8,683 nucleotides of DNA from JAAUQA01 sp036351435 (GTDB lineage Bacteria; Pseudomonadota; Gammaproteobacteria; Competibacterales; Competibacteraceae): positions 1-8,683 of the forward strand of contig JAZBPA010000179.1 of assembly GCA_036351435.1 (NCBI GenBank), read 5' to 3'. Of this stretch, positions 1-5,478 are shown in pieces (the stretch's first letter is position 1; each line of letters begins with the position of its first letter). The notes beneath the pieces were generated by a model. It had not been told where the DNA came from, searched no databases, and saw only the letters and a list, made by a program, of their open reading frames with translations. Made by a program: the position numbers and the translations under genes.

Positions 1-538
1 TATCTATCCATTCATCCCACAAACCCAACAGAAACATCAAGCCGCCATCGGGTAAAGAAAAGGTGAATCGTTGTTGATCGAAAGCACCCGAATAACTGGA
101 TTCGATGCCCGCAGTCAGTGGCACCAGGCAAAACTGGCCTTGTTGCCATGCTGTTCGATAGGCGGGATAGTTGTAAACATATTCAAACACTGGGATCTCA
201 TTGCCCACAGTGGGTGCTTTCTTAACGGAGCGGTCGCGCCTCAGGCGGTTGCAACGCGCATTATGGGTTGATGCCTTCAGGGGATACTCTCGTGCCCACC
301 CTGGCGTCAAACTAAATTCCAGCTCCTGGAGTTCCGGGCCGTTACTGGTCGCAATGATTACCGGTGTTGTTTCAAATGATTTTTTGCGGTTAGCCGAATC
401 CCATCGACCAAACCCCCAAATTAGGTGATCCCAGTTCGCCGTTTGCAAAACATCTGGCACGTTGATGGGTAAACCGGCTTCTGCAACAGCCCTTGCAATG
501 GTACGAGATGATGCGATTAATTGAGCGCCAGCGCACAT
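1..538 (-). CDS. SOS response-associated peptidase (SRAP/YedK/HMCES family), divergent, 3' end off the window
   Basis: SRAP proteins form a thiazolidine DNA-protein crosslink with abasic sites in single-stranded DNA through an N-terminal Cys exposed after Met removal. I translated the open minus frame to the window edge: 179 residues are visible. It begins Met-Cys-Ala-Gly instead of the usual MCGR, so Cys2 is present, and this decides the start at 538. THNAR at 91-95 matches the active-site NAR motif. CLVP at 137-140 precedes Glu146, six residues after the Pro, as in the canonical CLVPxxGFYEW. LLGLWDEW at 170-177 matches the family's AGLWE motif. The catalytic His region lies beyond the edge. 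No strong Shine-Dalgarno is visible. The gene is transcribed divergently from radC. The family call is mine, from motifs only; the overall sequence is quite divergent. Confidence 0.85.
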   Translation of the reverse strand, partial: MCAGAQLIASSRTIARAVAEAGLPINVPDVLQTANWDHLIWGFGRWDSANRKKSFETTPVIIATSNGPELQELEFSLTPGWAREYPLKASTHNARCNRLRRDRSVKKAPTVGNEIPVFEYVYNYPAYRTAWQQGQFCLVPLTAGIESSYSGAFDQQRFTFSLPDGGLMFLLGLWDEWID

Positions 539-587
539 GATGGATTACCGAGAATTGGTTTTTTGATGAAGTAAATACGATACCATC

Positions 588-619
588 TTGCTAATTAAGA
601 CATAAAGTCTTATTATAAT
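588..619 (+). promoter_or_regulatory. Promoter of the radC unit with a dyad operator in a 20-base spacer
   Basis: A -35-like TTGCTA (588-593) and a perfect TATAAT -10 (614-619) are separated by 20 bases. The spacer contains TAAGAC (596-601), ATAAA, GTCTTA (607-612). A long spacer filled by a dyad is the layout of MerR-type activated promoters, but a repressor site would look the same. The block recurs at 2099-2130, where 32 of 39 bases match over 587-625 versus 2098-2136. Transcription would start near 626, giving a leader of about 100 bases before radC. Confidence 0.65.
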
Positions 620-638
620 ATCGTAGTCATCACGATTC

Positions 639-667
639 TGATCTGGCCATATTGATCGGACAGATCA
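639..667 (+). repeat. Inverted repeat in the radC leader with clustered GATC sites
   Basis: TGATCTG (639-645) and CAGATCA (661-667) are perfect 7-base arms with a 15-base spacer. Four GATC tetramers fall at 640, 654, 663 and 670. The arms lie in the transcribed leader and could form a hairpin. The rest of the 539-727 interval, apart from the promoter and the RBS hairpin, shows no gene. Confidence 0.4.
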
Positions 668-692
668 AGGATCAGCATCGGTACACAGCAAC

Positions 693-721
693 CTCCAAAC
701 CGCTCGCAAAGGGCGAAGGAG
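693..721 (+). promoter_or_regulatory. Structured ribosome binding site of radC (copy 1)
   Basis: CTCC (693-696) can pair with the Shine-Dalgarno GGAG (718-721). Between them AAAC (697-700) and AA (716-717) flank a stem of CGCTC (701-705) with GGGCG (711-715), one pair being T-G, and a GCAAA loop. GGAG is 6 bases from ATG 728. The same arrangement precedes the DUF3768 gene and parB. The fold is predicted by eye. Confidence 0.6.
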
Positions 722-727
722 CATAGT

Positions 728-1204
728 ATGACCTTGTTCGTTAAAGATCAAAACGGCGAATATCGAATAGCTGACCGTCAGGAGATTTTGGCAGCGGCTC
801 GAAGCAGTGTTAATCAACTGTTCAAGCGAGGGCGTAAAATAAGTCACAAAGCCGACAGCATTGAGTTTTTTCAAATCAAGCTGGCAGGCCAGGAAAAAGA
901 AGTCTTTGCTGCGCTGTATCTGGATACCCCACACAGGATTATCGCTTACGAAGAACTCTTTGTGGGTACTATCGACACCTGTCAGGTCCATCCCCGCGAG
1001 GTGGTCAAACATGCACTACGGCACAATGCGGCAGCAGTGATTTTTGGCCATTGCCATCCATCGGGCAGCGATGAACCCAGCTTGGCGGATGTGAAGATAA
1101 CTGAGCGTCTTAAAGAAGCACTACAGTTGATTGATGTGCGCGTACTGGATCACATAGTCGTTGGGAAAGGTGCAACCTCACTAGCAGGCCGGGGGCTTCT
1201 CTAA
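728..1204 (+). CDS. radC: RadC-family JAB/MPN-domain protein (short, YkfG/YeeS-like)
   Basis: This 158-residue protein carries the metal-binding JAMM signature: Glu58 in KEVFAALYLD, then H108-x-H110-P-S112-G with PSLAD ending at Asp121. GHCHPSG replaces the more usual HNHPSG. VHPREVVKHAL (87-97) and VLDHIVVG (139-146) are also typical of RadC. At 158 residues it lacks the N-terminal helix-hairpin-helix region of the roughly 220-residue chromosomal RadC and equals the short versions on prophages and islands. Despite the name, a DNA-repair function is not established for the family; the fold suggests a metalloprotease or nuclease-like role. The start is supported by GGAG 6 bases upstream. It is first in a plus-strand unit under the 588-619 promoter. 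Confidence 0.93.
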   Translation: MTLFVKDQNGEYRIADRQEILAAARSSVNQLFKRGRKISHKADSIEFFQIKLAGQEKEVFAALYLDTPHRIIAYEELFVGTIDTCQVHPREVVKHALRHNAAAVIFGHCHPSGSDEPSLADVKITERLKEALQLIDVRVLDHIVVGKGATSLAGRGLL

Positions 1205-1220
1205 CCACTTTGAACGCTAC

Positions 1221-1242
1221 GGGGTCAGTGGAAGTTGACCCC
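1221..1242 (+). repeat. 7-bp inverted repeat between radC and the next gene
   Basis: GGGGTCA (1221-1227) and TGACCCC (1236-1242) are perfect arms with an 8-base loop whose ends could add a G-T pair. No T-run follows, so it is not a classic terminator. It could be an intercistronic stabilising or attenuating hairpin, or the remnant of an insertion-sequence end. Confidence 0.45.
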
Positions 1243-1266
1243 CACATCCGCGCGAGCAAATGAATT

Positions 1267-1734
1267 ATGACTGAGGGCAAAAAAAAGAAATTTGGTATTT
1301 ACGCCGCTCCGCCACTATTGAGGTTAATTGAAGAGAGAGCAAACGATCAACGCTCACCCACTCGATTAGTCAATATAGTGGCTGATCGCTATCTGGGAAT
1401 CGTCCGGCACAGCGTACCGGTGTTGTCAGTGGCGGAATGGTCCGAGACGTTGGTGGCGCTGCGCCAATATCTCACCACGGAGGATGTCCCAAATTTAGCA
1501 ACACTCTGGGATGATGTTGAGGACACCCTTTGGAACGCAAAAATAGCTGACGAACAGACTGGTGATGTTTCTCAGTTGGCCAACAAACTAAGACAATTAC
1601 GTTTCTCAGAAACCGTGGCGCTCGTTGACGTCGCTGAGCGATTTTGGCAGCGGTATTCCGCAACCTCTGATATCACCGAGGCCCTGGAGGCGCTAGGCGT
1701 GGAAGTTTGCCATGACAAAGACAGCACAACCTGA
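1267..1734 (+). CDS. Uncharacterised protein, possible ribbon-helix-helix N-terminus
   Basis: I do not recognise this 155-residue protein. After a Lys-rich start (KKKK, 5-8), residues 8-48 could form strand-helix-helix: KFGIYAAPP, then LLRLIEERANDQR, then SPTRLVNIVADRYLGIV. This is the order of ribbon-helix-helix DNA-binding domains. The remaining two thirds are predicted mostly helical, with many Leu, Trp and acidic residues. An ATG at 1260 meets a stop after four codons, so 1267 is the start; no clear Shine-Dalgarno precedes it. It begins 62 bases after radC and its 3' end overlaps the next gene by 23 bases, which suggests an operon and coupled translation. DNA binding is inference only. 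Confidence 0.7.
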   Translation: MTEGKKKKFGIYAAPPLLRLIEERANDQRSPTRLVNIVADRYLGIVRHSVPVLSVAEWSETLVALRQYLTTEDVPNLATLWDDVEDTLWNAKIADEQTGDVSQLANKLRQLRFSETVALVDVAERFWQRYSATSDITEALEALGVEVCHDKDSTT

Positions 1735-2059
1735 TACCCGCAGACGGGGCAAAAAACCCTATAGCGCCCACAGCACGTTATCGGTAATTCCAACCGCAAA
1801 GATTAGCTTCTCTGCAGAAGGGCAAGCGCCTTGGAGTATGTCGCCCGAGCAGCTACGCCAAGCCATAGATTTACTGTTTGGTGGAAACCAAAGTCAGTTT
1901 GCACGCATTTGCGGCGTTGCGCCCCGAACCGTGAACCGGTGGACCTCTGACCACGAGCCGTGCGCCATACCCAAAGTTGTACAGGTCTTAATCAGAGCGT
2001 GGTCATTGTTATCTTCGGCGGATAGAGAACAGCTTTTCCATGAAGCGGCCGATTACTGA
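1712..2059 (+). CDS. Small helix-turn-helix DNA-binding protein
   Basis: This 115-residue protein has a basic, probably disordered N-terminus (RRRGKK, 10-15) and a helix-turn-helix at about 58-80: GNQSQFARICGVAP then RTVNRW, i.e. Q-x-x-FA-x-x-xGV-x-x-RTV-x-RW as in Cro/CI-like and YdaS-like regulators. A further helical stretch, VVQVLIRAWSLL, follows. The start overlaps the upstream gene by 23 bases and has a weak GGAAG about 7 bases ahead. It closes the radC unit and ends about 40 bases before the second copy of the dyad promoter, so it is a candidate regulator of both copies. It is not a MerR-family protein. Function is inferred from the fold alone. Confidence 0.75.
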   Translation: MTKTAQPDTRRRGKKPYSAHSTLSVIPTAKISFSAEGQAPWSMSPEQLRQAIDLLFGGNQSQFARICGVAPRTVNRWTSDHEPCAIPKVVQVLIRAWSLLSSADREQLFHEAADY

Positions 2060-2098
2060 TATTGTTCAAATAGATCTTCGTTTTTTACCCTTTACCGC

Positions 2099-2130
2099 TT
2101 GCATATTAAGACATATTGTCTTAATATAAA
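2099..2130 (+). promoter_or_regulatory. Promoter of the DUF3768-parB unit, second copy of the dyad promoter
   Basis: TTGCAT (2099-2104) and TATAAA (2125-2130) are 20 bases apart. The dyad is stronger here: ATATTAAGAC (2103-2112) and GTCTTAATAT (2118-2127) are perfect 10-base arms around ATATT. All elements sit exactly 1511 bases from their counterparts at 588-619. A CGTA follows at 2133-2136, as at 622-625. Confidence 0.65.
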
Positions 2131-2141
2131 ACCGTACCTCA

Positions 2142-2188
2142 CCCAATGCTGGTTAAACCGCACGCGAAGAGCGAAGGCCAGCATTGGG
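2142..2188 (+). other. Long-stem RNA hairpin enclosing a variant of the RBS hairpin
   Basis: CCCAATGCTGG (2142-2152) and CCAGCATTGGG (2178-2188) are perfect 11-base arms. The enclosed segment repeats the core of the RBS hairpins: AAAC (2155-2158), stem CGCAC (2159-2163) with GAGCG (2169-2173) and one A-A mismatch, a GCGAA loop, then AAGG. No GGAG and no start codon follow at the usual distance, so this copy does not serve translation directly. It lies within a few bases of the predicted transcription start of the 2099-2130 promoter. It may be a protein-binding or decoy RNA element. Confidence 0.55.
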
Positions 2189-2200
2189 AACCCTCCTAAC

Positions 2201-2229
2201 TTCCAAACCGCTCGCGAAGAGCGAAGGAG
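2201..2229 (+). promoter_or_regulatory. Structured ribosome binding site of the DUF3768 gene (copy 2)
   Basis: TTCC (2201-2204) can pair with GGAG (2226-2229), with one T-G pair. Inside are AAAC, a perfect stem CGCTC (2209-2213) with GAGCG (2219-2223), loop GCGAA, then AA. GGAG is 6 bases from ATG 2236. Confidence 0.6.
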
Positions 2230-2235
2230 ACATCG

Positions 2236-2568
2236 ATGGAAACTTCACAATCCTGTTCCCGTATCGCCGAACTCAATGACCAGTTCCGCAAAACTGGCAT
2301 TGGTGGAAAAATCCTGGTCACGCAAGGGATCCAGGCATCTTGGCCCGATTACACGGCAATTATTGGCAAGGTCAAGGCATTTGATGCCTTCGACGACAGT
2401 AATGACCCTTGGAAAGAACACGACTTCGGGAAGATTGAGCACGAGGAACAATCAGTTTATTGGAAAATAAGTTATTACGATAAGGACGTACATTACGGCA
2501 GCCCCGATCCTGCAGACCCCAGTGTGACCACCCGTGTCATGACCATTATGTTGGCCGAGGAATACTAA
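2236..2568 (+). CDS. DUF3768 family protein
   Basis: This 110-residue protein matches the DUF3768 family from end to end: RIAELNDQFRKT (9-20), then ILVTQGI, then FDAFDDSNDPWKEHDFG (49-65), WKISYYD (76-82), and the C-terminal block GSPDPADPSV plus TTRVMTIMLAEEY ending at 110. The family is small, of unknown function, and in my recollection common on proteobacterial plasmids and integrative elements near parB- and radC-like genes. No catalytic residues are assigned; the conserved Asn-Asp-Pro and Glu-His-Asp-Phe-Gly motifs would be the places to look. It is first in the unit driven from 2099-2130, with its own structured RBS, and lies 75 bases ahead of parB. Confidence 0.9.
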   Translation: METSQSCSRIAELNDQFRKTGIGGKILVTQGIQASWPDYTAIIGKVKAFDAFDDSNDPWKEHDFGKIEHEEQSVYWKISYYDKDVHYGSPDPADPSVTTRVMTIMLAEEY

Positions 2569-2609
2569 CCGGCTAACCATCGGCCACGGATGGCCCACAC
2601 CTATGACAA

Positions 2610-2637
2610 TCCAAACCGTCCGAAAAGGGCGAAGGAG
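2610..2637 (+). promoter_or_regulatory. Structured ribosome binding site of parB (copy 3); decides the start
   Basis: TCC (2610-2612) can pair with GGA of the GGAG (2634-2637). Inside are AAAC, stem CGTCC (2617-2621) with GGGCG (2627-2631) including one T-G pair, loop GAAAA, then AA. GGAG is 6 bases from ATG 2644, so parB starts there and not at the in-frame ATG 2590. Confidence 0.6.
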
Positions 2638-2643
2638 TCTATT

Positions 2644-4494
2644 ATGAAAACCACCCTAATCCCGGTAAACCAGCTTGCTGATTCAAAGGCGAATGTCCGT
2701 AAACAAGGCGCGTCCGACGACCTGGAATCATTGATCGCCAGCATTCGGACGTTGGGCGTGCTACAACCGCTTATCGTGAGACGCATACAGCAAGACCGTT
2801 TCGAGGTGGTGGCCGGGCAACGGCGGCGGTTGGCCTGTCAGCAGCTAGCAGGTGAACTGAAGGATGGCCAAGTTTATCAAGTACCGTGCATCATCGTCGA
2901 AAAGCTGGAGAATGCATCGGCCTTGGAAATTTCGCTGAGCGAAAACATCCAGCGGATTCCGATGAACGAGTTCGATCAATTCGAGGCGTTTGCTAAGCTA
3001 ATCGAGCACGGCCAAACCGTCGAAGACGTGGCCAGCCGTTTTGGTATCACTGAACGACTCGTCAAACAGCGGTTGGCACTGGCAGGCTTGATACCGGCAA
3101 TAAAGACCATTGTTCAAGAGGAGAATATCAGGCCATCGGATACTCGCTTGTTGGCGTTAGCTACCCCCCAGCAGCAAACGGCTTGGCTAGCGATGTATGA
3201 AGATTCCAAGCAGAACACACCCCGGGGAGAGAACCTTAAGCGCTGGTTGCTCGGTGGGGAAGCCATATCCACCAGCGTAGCGCTGTTCGATCTGGCAGAG
3301 TATTCCGCGCCACTAATCACTGATCTATTCGGAGATCAGGTGTATTTCTCCGACATCACCGAGTTTTGGTCGTTACAGAATAAAGCGGTCACCCGCCAAA
3401 AGGATGAATTTTTAGCCGCCGGGTGGGAAGACGTCACTGTTCTTGAAATCAGTCACTATTTTCCGCGTTGGGACTACCAAAATGTGCCGAAGAAACAAGG
3501 CGGCTGGGTCATCATTGAGATGCGCAGTACTGGTGAGGTCACGATACACGAAGGTCTATTACCGAATTCGGAGGTACAGCGACGCCAGGATCAACAGCAA
3601 CGCGAAGCTAACGGCCCGGATGAGATCAAGCCACAGCGCGGTGAGACGACTCATGCCATGCAAAGCTATCTCGGTTTGCACAAGGCATGGGCAGTGCGGA
3701 ATGCGCTGGCAGATGATCCCACATTAGCGCTTCGGTTGGCCGTTGCATTGATTATCGGTGGGGGTGATCCGAACTGGAACATTCACATTGGGAAAGACCG
3801 TCCTGCAAATGATGATATTAAAGCGAACATCAGCGAGTGTCCCGGACAATCAGCTTTTCAGCAACGTTGTCATGATGCTAAAAACGTATTGTACCCTGAT
3901 GGACGCAAACCGCGTTTTAGTCAGAAAGGGGAACTGCTTGAGGGTACAGGCTATGGTGGTGAACCCCATACTGTAACCCTGTTGCAACGCTTGCTGGCGC
4001 TGTCCGATGAGGAGGTGCTGGGTCTATTGGCGACCGCCGTGGCCAGTACGCTGAGTGCCGGGACGGGTTTAACCGAGCTGCTGGGGCATCGGCTCGGTGT
4101 AGATATGAGGCAACACTGGCAACCGGATGCGTTGTTTTTCAAGCTGCTCTCCGACAAAGCCGCGATGCTAGCGATGGCCAGTGAACTTGGCGTTACTACT
4201 TCCGAGAAAGCCACGGTTGCGCAGCTTCGCAAAGCCCTGCAACAGCAGGCGGAACATTTCACGCAAGGCACTTGGTTGCCCCGGTATTTGGAGTTCCCCT
4301 TCGCAAGCTATGGGGATCGGCCCATGCCGGAGGTCCGAACCGCGTTCGACGGATTACGGGCTATTCTGGATGGATCGAATGAGGAAGAGTTCATTGAGTT
4401 GGGTCTGGAAGAGGACGGAGGTGAGGATGATGACGACGAGGACTTTACCGCTGATGCTGATGCGGTGGTGGGAGATCGTTGCAATGAGATATAA
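2644..4494 (+). CDS. parB: ParB/RepB/Spo0J-family protein, large, without an adjacent parA
   Basis: This 616-residue protein has the ParB/Srx N-terminal domain: LESLIASIRTLGVLQPLIVR (28-47), the GQRRR nucleotide-binding box (58-62), and LSENIQR (98-104). A helix-turn-helix follows at about 124-147 (TVEDVASRFGITERLVKQRL). Chromosomal ParB is about 300 residues, so more than half of this protein is an extra region of unknown role ending in a strongly acidic tail (EEDGGEDDDDEDF). Such large ParB-like proteins are known on plasmids and ICEs, where a partition role is not assured. No partner parA is next to it; the only ParA-fold gene here belongs to the mobilization operon. The start is set by the GGAG hairpin. 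The stop overlaps the next gene by 11 bases. Confidence 0.9.
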   Translation: MKTTLIPVNQLADSKANVRKQGASDDLESLIASIRTLGVLQPLIVRRIQQDRFEVVAGQRRRLACQQLAGELKDGQVYQVPCIIVEKLENASALEISLSENIQRIPMNEFDQFEAFAKLIEHGQTVEDVASRFGITERLVKQRLALAGLIPAIKTIVQEENIRPSDTRLLALATPQQQTAWLAMYEDSKQNTPRGENLKRWLLGGEAISTSVALFDLAEYSAPLITDLFGDQVYFSDITEFWSLQNKAVTRQKDEFLAAGWEDVTVLEISHYFPRWDYQNVPKKQGGWVIIEMRSTGEVTIHEGLLPNSEVQRRQDQQQREANGPDEIKPQRGETTHAMQSYLGLHKAWAVRNALADDPTLALRLAVALIIGGGDPNWNIHIGKDRPANDDIKANISECPGQSAFQQRCHDAKNVLYPDGRKPRFSQKGELLEGTGYGGEPHTVTLLQRLLALSDEEVLGLLATAVASTLSAGTGLTELLGHRLGVDMRQHWQPDALFFKLLSDKAAMLAMASELGVTTSEKATVAQLRKALQQQAEHFTQGTWLPRYLEFPFASYGDRPMPEVRTAFDGLRAILDGSNEEEFIELGLEEDGGEDDDDEDFTADADAVVGDRCNEI

Positions 4495-4813
4495 TCACCG
4501 CGCCTGGTTCAGAAACGATTACATCGAGCCGGAAAGTACGCTTACGGAAGCTAACAAACAGCTTATTGCGGAGTGCGTTACGGAAAAAGCACCAAACATG
4601 AAGACCATTTACAACGTAACGTTCCGTAAGCGCTATTTGGGTCAGGTGAGGACAACTTTTGCAGGCCAATTCTACCGCTTTCCGGGCGGTTCCTACGAGG
4701 ATTGGACAAGGTCCGCGTACACATGGCCATCCAGTGATCCGCGTCACGGTACAGCTATTCATGCCTTGCTGAAACGGCTACCCGATTATGAGCAGCTGGC
4801 GATAGCTTACTGA
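4484..4813 (+). CDS. Uncharacterised small protein coupled to parB
   Basis: This 109-residue protein is not recognised. It is rich in aromatic and basic residues; notable stretches are NVTFRKRYLGQVR (44-56) and FYRFPGGSYEDW (63-74). There is no signal peptide or membrane segment. The ATG overlaps the parB stop by 11 bases and follows GGAG at 4471-4474, so translation is probably coupled to parB. The frame stays open upstream to 4181, but that part only shadows parB. It ends 53 bases before the convergent mobilization operon; no clear terminator is visible in that gap. Confidence 0.7.
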   Translation: MRYNHRAWFRNDYIEPESTLTEANKQLIAECVTEKAPNMKTIYNVTFRKRYLGQVRTTFAGQFYRFPGGSYEDWTRSAYTWPSSDPRHGTAIHALLKRLPDYEQLAIAY

Positions 4814-4866
4814 ACTGATAGCAAAAGCCCCTACCCGATAACTGTTTTACATTGGCTAATCATCTT

Positions 4867-5478
4867 TTAACTGCTCGGATTACCGGGCTGGGGGCGGATT
4901 TCTGATTGTGCTGCAGCATCCCGCCAACCTTCGGCATACCCTTTGGCGTAACCCTCGTAGCGGCCAAACCCTACACCGACGCTGACCGCCAGCAGTAAAG
5001 CCAGCGCCATGATTACACCACCACTGAGCAACCACGGCCAGAATCGGCCCAGTCTGGCTTGTCGCGCCACGTGTTTAGCGCTCTGGGTAATGGTCGTGGA
5101 TAGCTGACCTTGAGCATCCTGAGTGGCCTTATAGGCAGCCTCGACTAAAAGCTCCCGGAGTTGATCCGCCGTCCCTTTTAACCGTTGCATGGATGCATTC
5201 ATTGTGGCATCGGTTTGCTCCTTGTATTCAATGAGCACCGCTTCAGCGGCAGCCCGAATCATGGGGGGAAACCGCGTGTACAGCGTGTGGTAATGCTCCA
5301 GGGCCACGAAGATCGTCCAGATGGCATCGTTGCTGTCGAATCCCAACTTGTCCTGAATCTCCCGCAGATGCATGCGCTCCTCCATGGAAGGCTGGCGACC
5401 CAGTAGATTCCTGTATGCCGCTTCTATGGTGTTTACCCCGGTGTTGTCATCAACCGATATTTTTGCGGTGTTCGTCAT
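4867..5478 (-). CDS. TraM/StbC-like mobilization-operon membrane protein
   Basis: This 203-residue protein has a soluble N-terminal region, a helical middle with coiled-coil character (about 85-140, AAAEAVLIEYKEQTD and after), and one clear membrane helix at about 147-170 (WPWLLSGGVIMALALLLAVS and on). A short Gly/Tyr-rich tail follows (GYAKGYAEGW). The fourth and last gene of the leftward operon, it overlaps the ATPase gene by 4 bases (ATGA) and has AGGAG 8 bases before its ATG. Position and size suggest the counterpart of RP4 TraM or R388 StbC, but I base this on gene order, not on sequence motifs. It could anchor the ATPase or the relaxosome to the inner membrane. Confidence 0.75.
   Translation of the reverse strand: MTNTAKISVDDNTGVNTIEAAYRNLLGRQPSMEERMHLREIQDKLGFDSNDAIWTIFVALEHYHTLYTRFPPMIRAAAEAVLIEYKEQTDATMNASMQRLKGTADQLRELLVEAAYKATQDAQGQLSTTITQSAKHVARQARLGRFWPWLLSGGVIMALALLLAVSVGVGFGRYEGYAKGYAEGWRDAAAQSEIRPQPGNPSS

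Noticed and set aside
71..428. Plus-strand open frames of 66 and 75 codons
   Set aside because: They lie antisense to the SRAP reading frame, which shows family motifs, and resemble no protein.
665..1012. Minus-strand open frame of 115 codons
   Set aside because: It is antisense to the clear radC frame.
2060..2098. Terminator at the T-run near 2080-2086
   Set aside because: No convincing GC-rich stem precedes the T-run.
2590..2643. Longer parB start at ATG 2590
   Set aside because: It would add 18 residues over the conserved hairpin and GGAG; ATG 2644 has the same 6-base spacing as the other two genes.
4181..4483. Upstream extension of the small gene after parB
   Set aside because: This part is out of frame inside parB and has no start signals; ATG 4484 has GGAG ahead.
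4814..4866. Shared terminator between the convergent units
   Set aside because: The gap is AT-rich but I find no stem with a T-run on either strand.
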